From: a bacterium HR12
Lineage (GTDB): Bacteria; Actinomycetota; UBA4738; HRBIN12
NCBI GenBank assembly: GCA_002898915.1
Contig: BEHO01000093.1
Span: 1 to 5,705 of the forward strand
Length of the DNA stretch: 5,705 bases
Direction of reading: 5' to 3'
Shown: positions 5,616 to 5,705 of the stretch, one piece after another
Layout: each line of letters starts with the position of its first letter
Numbering within the stretch: the first letter of the stretch is position 1
Position numbers and translations under genes: made by a program
The notes under the pieces: generated by a model
Databases searched by the model: none
What the model was told of the DNA's origin: nothing
What the model saw: only the letters and a program-made list of their open reading frames with translations

Positions 5616-5705
5616 TCAGCGGCGGGGGCCGCCGCGGCGACCGCCGCGACCGCCGTCCCGACCCTGTCCGCGGGGGCGGCGGTCGAACCGGAAGCGGTCC
5701 TTGTC
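5616..5705 (-). CDS. C-terminal tail of an Arg/Gly-rich protein, possibly a DEAD-box RNA helicase (5' partial)
   Basis: Read from the right edge on the minus strand there are 29 codons and a TGA (5618-5616). They encode a basic tail: DKDRFRFDRRPRGQ, then GRDGGRGGRRGGPRR at the end. RG/RGG-rich disordered tails are typical of bacterial DEAD-box RNA helicases (DeaD/RhlE type), some RNase E-like proteins and other RNA-binding proteins, where they add non-specific RNA affinity. No catalytic part is inside the window, so the helicase identity is inference, helped only by the adjacent cold-shock gene, which fits an RNA-remodelling theme. The coding reading is supported by the clean stop just past the intergenic hairpins and the biased amino-acid composition. 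A chance GC-rich frame would also be Arg/Gly-rich, so confidence is moderate. Confidence 0.55.
   Translation of the reverse strand, partial: DKDRFRFDRRPRGQGRDGGRGGRRGGPRR

Overview
This is a GC-rich window, about 70% GC by eye. It has strong G/C bias at third codon positions, two probable GTG starts and almost no non-coding space. The cold-shock protein and the style of the phosphoesterases look most like Actinomycetota, probably an environmental or uncultured lineage. That assignment is an inference from protein style, not a phylogeny. I see no tRNA, rRNA, CRISPR array, insertion sequence or phage gene.

Layout, left to right. (1) Bases 1-1386, plus strand: an alkaline-phosphatase-superfamily phosphoesterase (PF04185, phospholipase C / acid phosphatase AcpA type), complete at its C-terminus and cut at its N-terminus by the window edge. 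(2) Bases 1394-5062, minus strand: a compact three-gene set in the order kamA-like radical-SAM aminomutase, nitrilase-family amidohydrolase, lipoprotein phosphoesterase. The first gap is 31 bp and the second junction is a 4-base ATGA overlap. A good sigma70-type promoter lies upstream of the aminomutase. (3) Bases 5063-5356: a divergent intergenic region with the kamA promoter, five CGAAC direct repeats and the leader of a cold-shock gene. (4) Bases 5357-5560, plus strand: a cold-shock-domain protein with an N-terminal GTG start. (5) Bases 5616-5705, minus strand: the last 29 codons of a protein with an Arg/Gly-rich tail, possibly a DEAD-box RNA helicase, entering from beyond the right edge.

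The two phosphoesterases are homologous, lie tail to tail with 7 bp between their stop codons, and share six cysteines that could form three disulfides outside the cytoplasm. They differ at the active site: Thr versus Ser as presumed nucleophile, and a conserved His replaced by Pro in the left copy.

The most interesting unit is the minus-strand operon. The aminomutase keeps the [4Fe-4S]/SAM cysteines, the PLP lysine and the two aspartates that bind the lysine side chain in lysine 2,3-aminomutase. However, its Gly-rich PLP loop is rewritten and one residue shorter, and the C-terminal zinc cysteines of the clostridial enzyme are missing. Its coupling to an aliphatic-amidase-like hydrolase and an exported phosphoesterase is a combination I do not recognise as a described pathway. 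One could imagine a beta-amino acid being made, processed and linked to envelope or phosphate metabolism, but nothing in the sequence proves a shared pathway.
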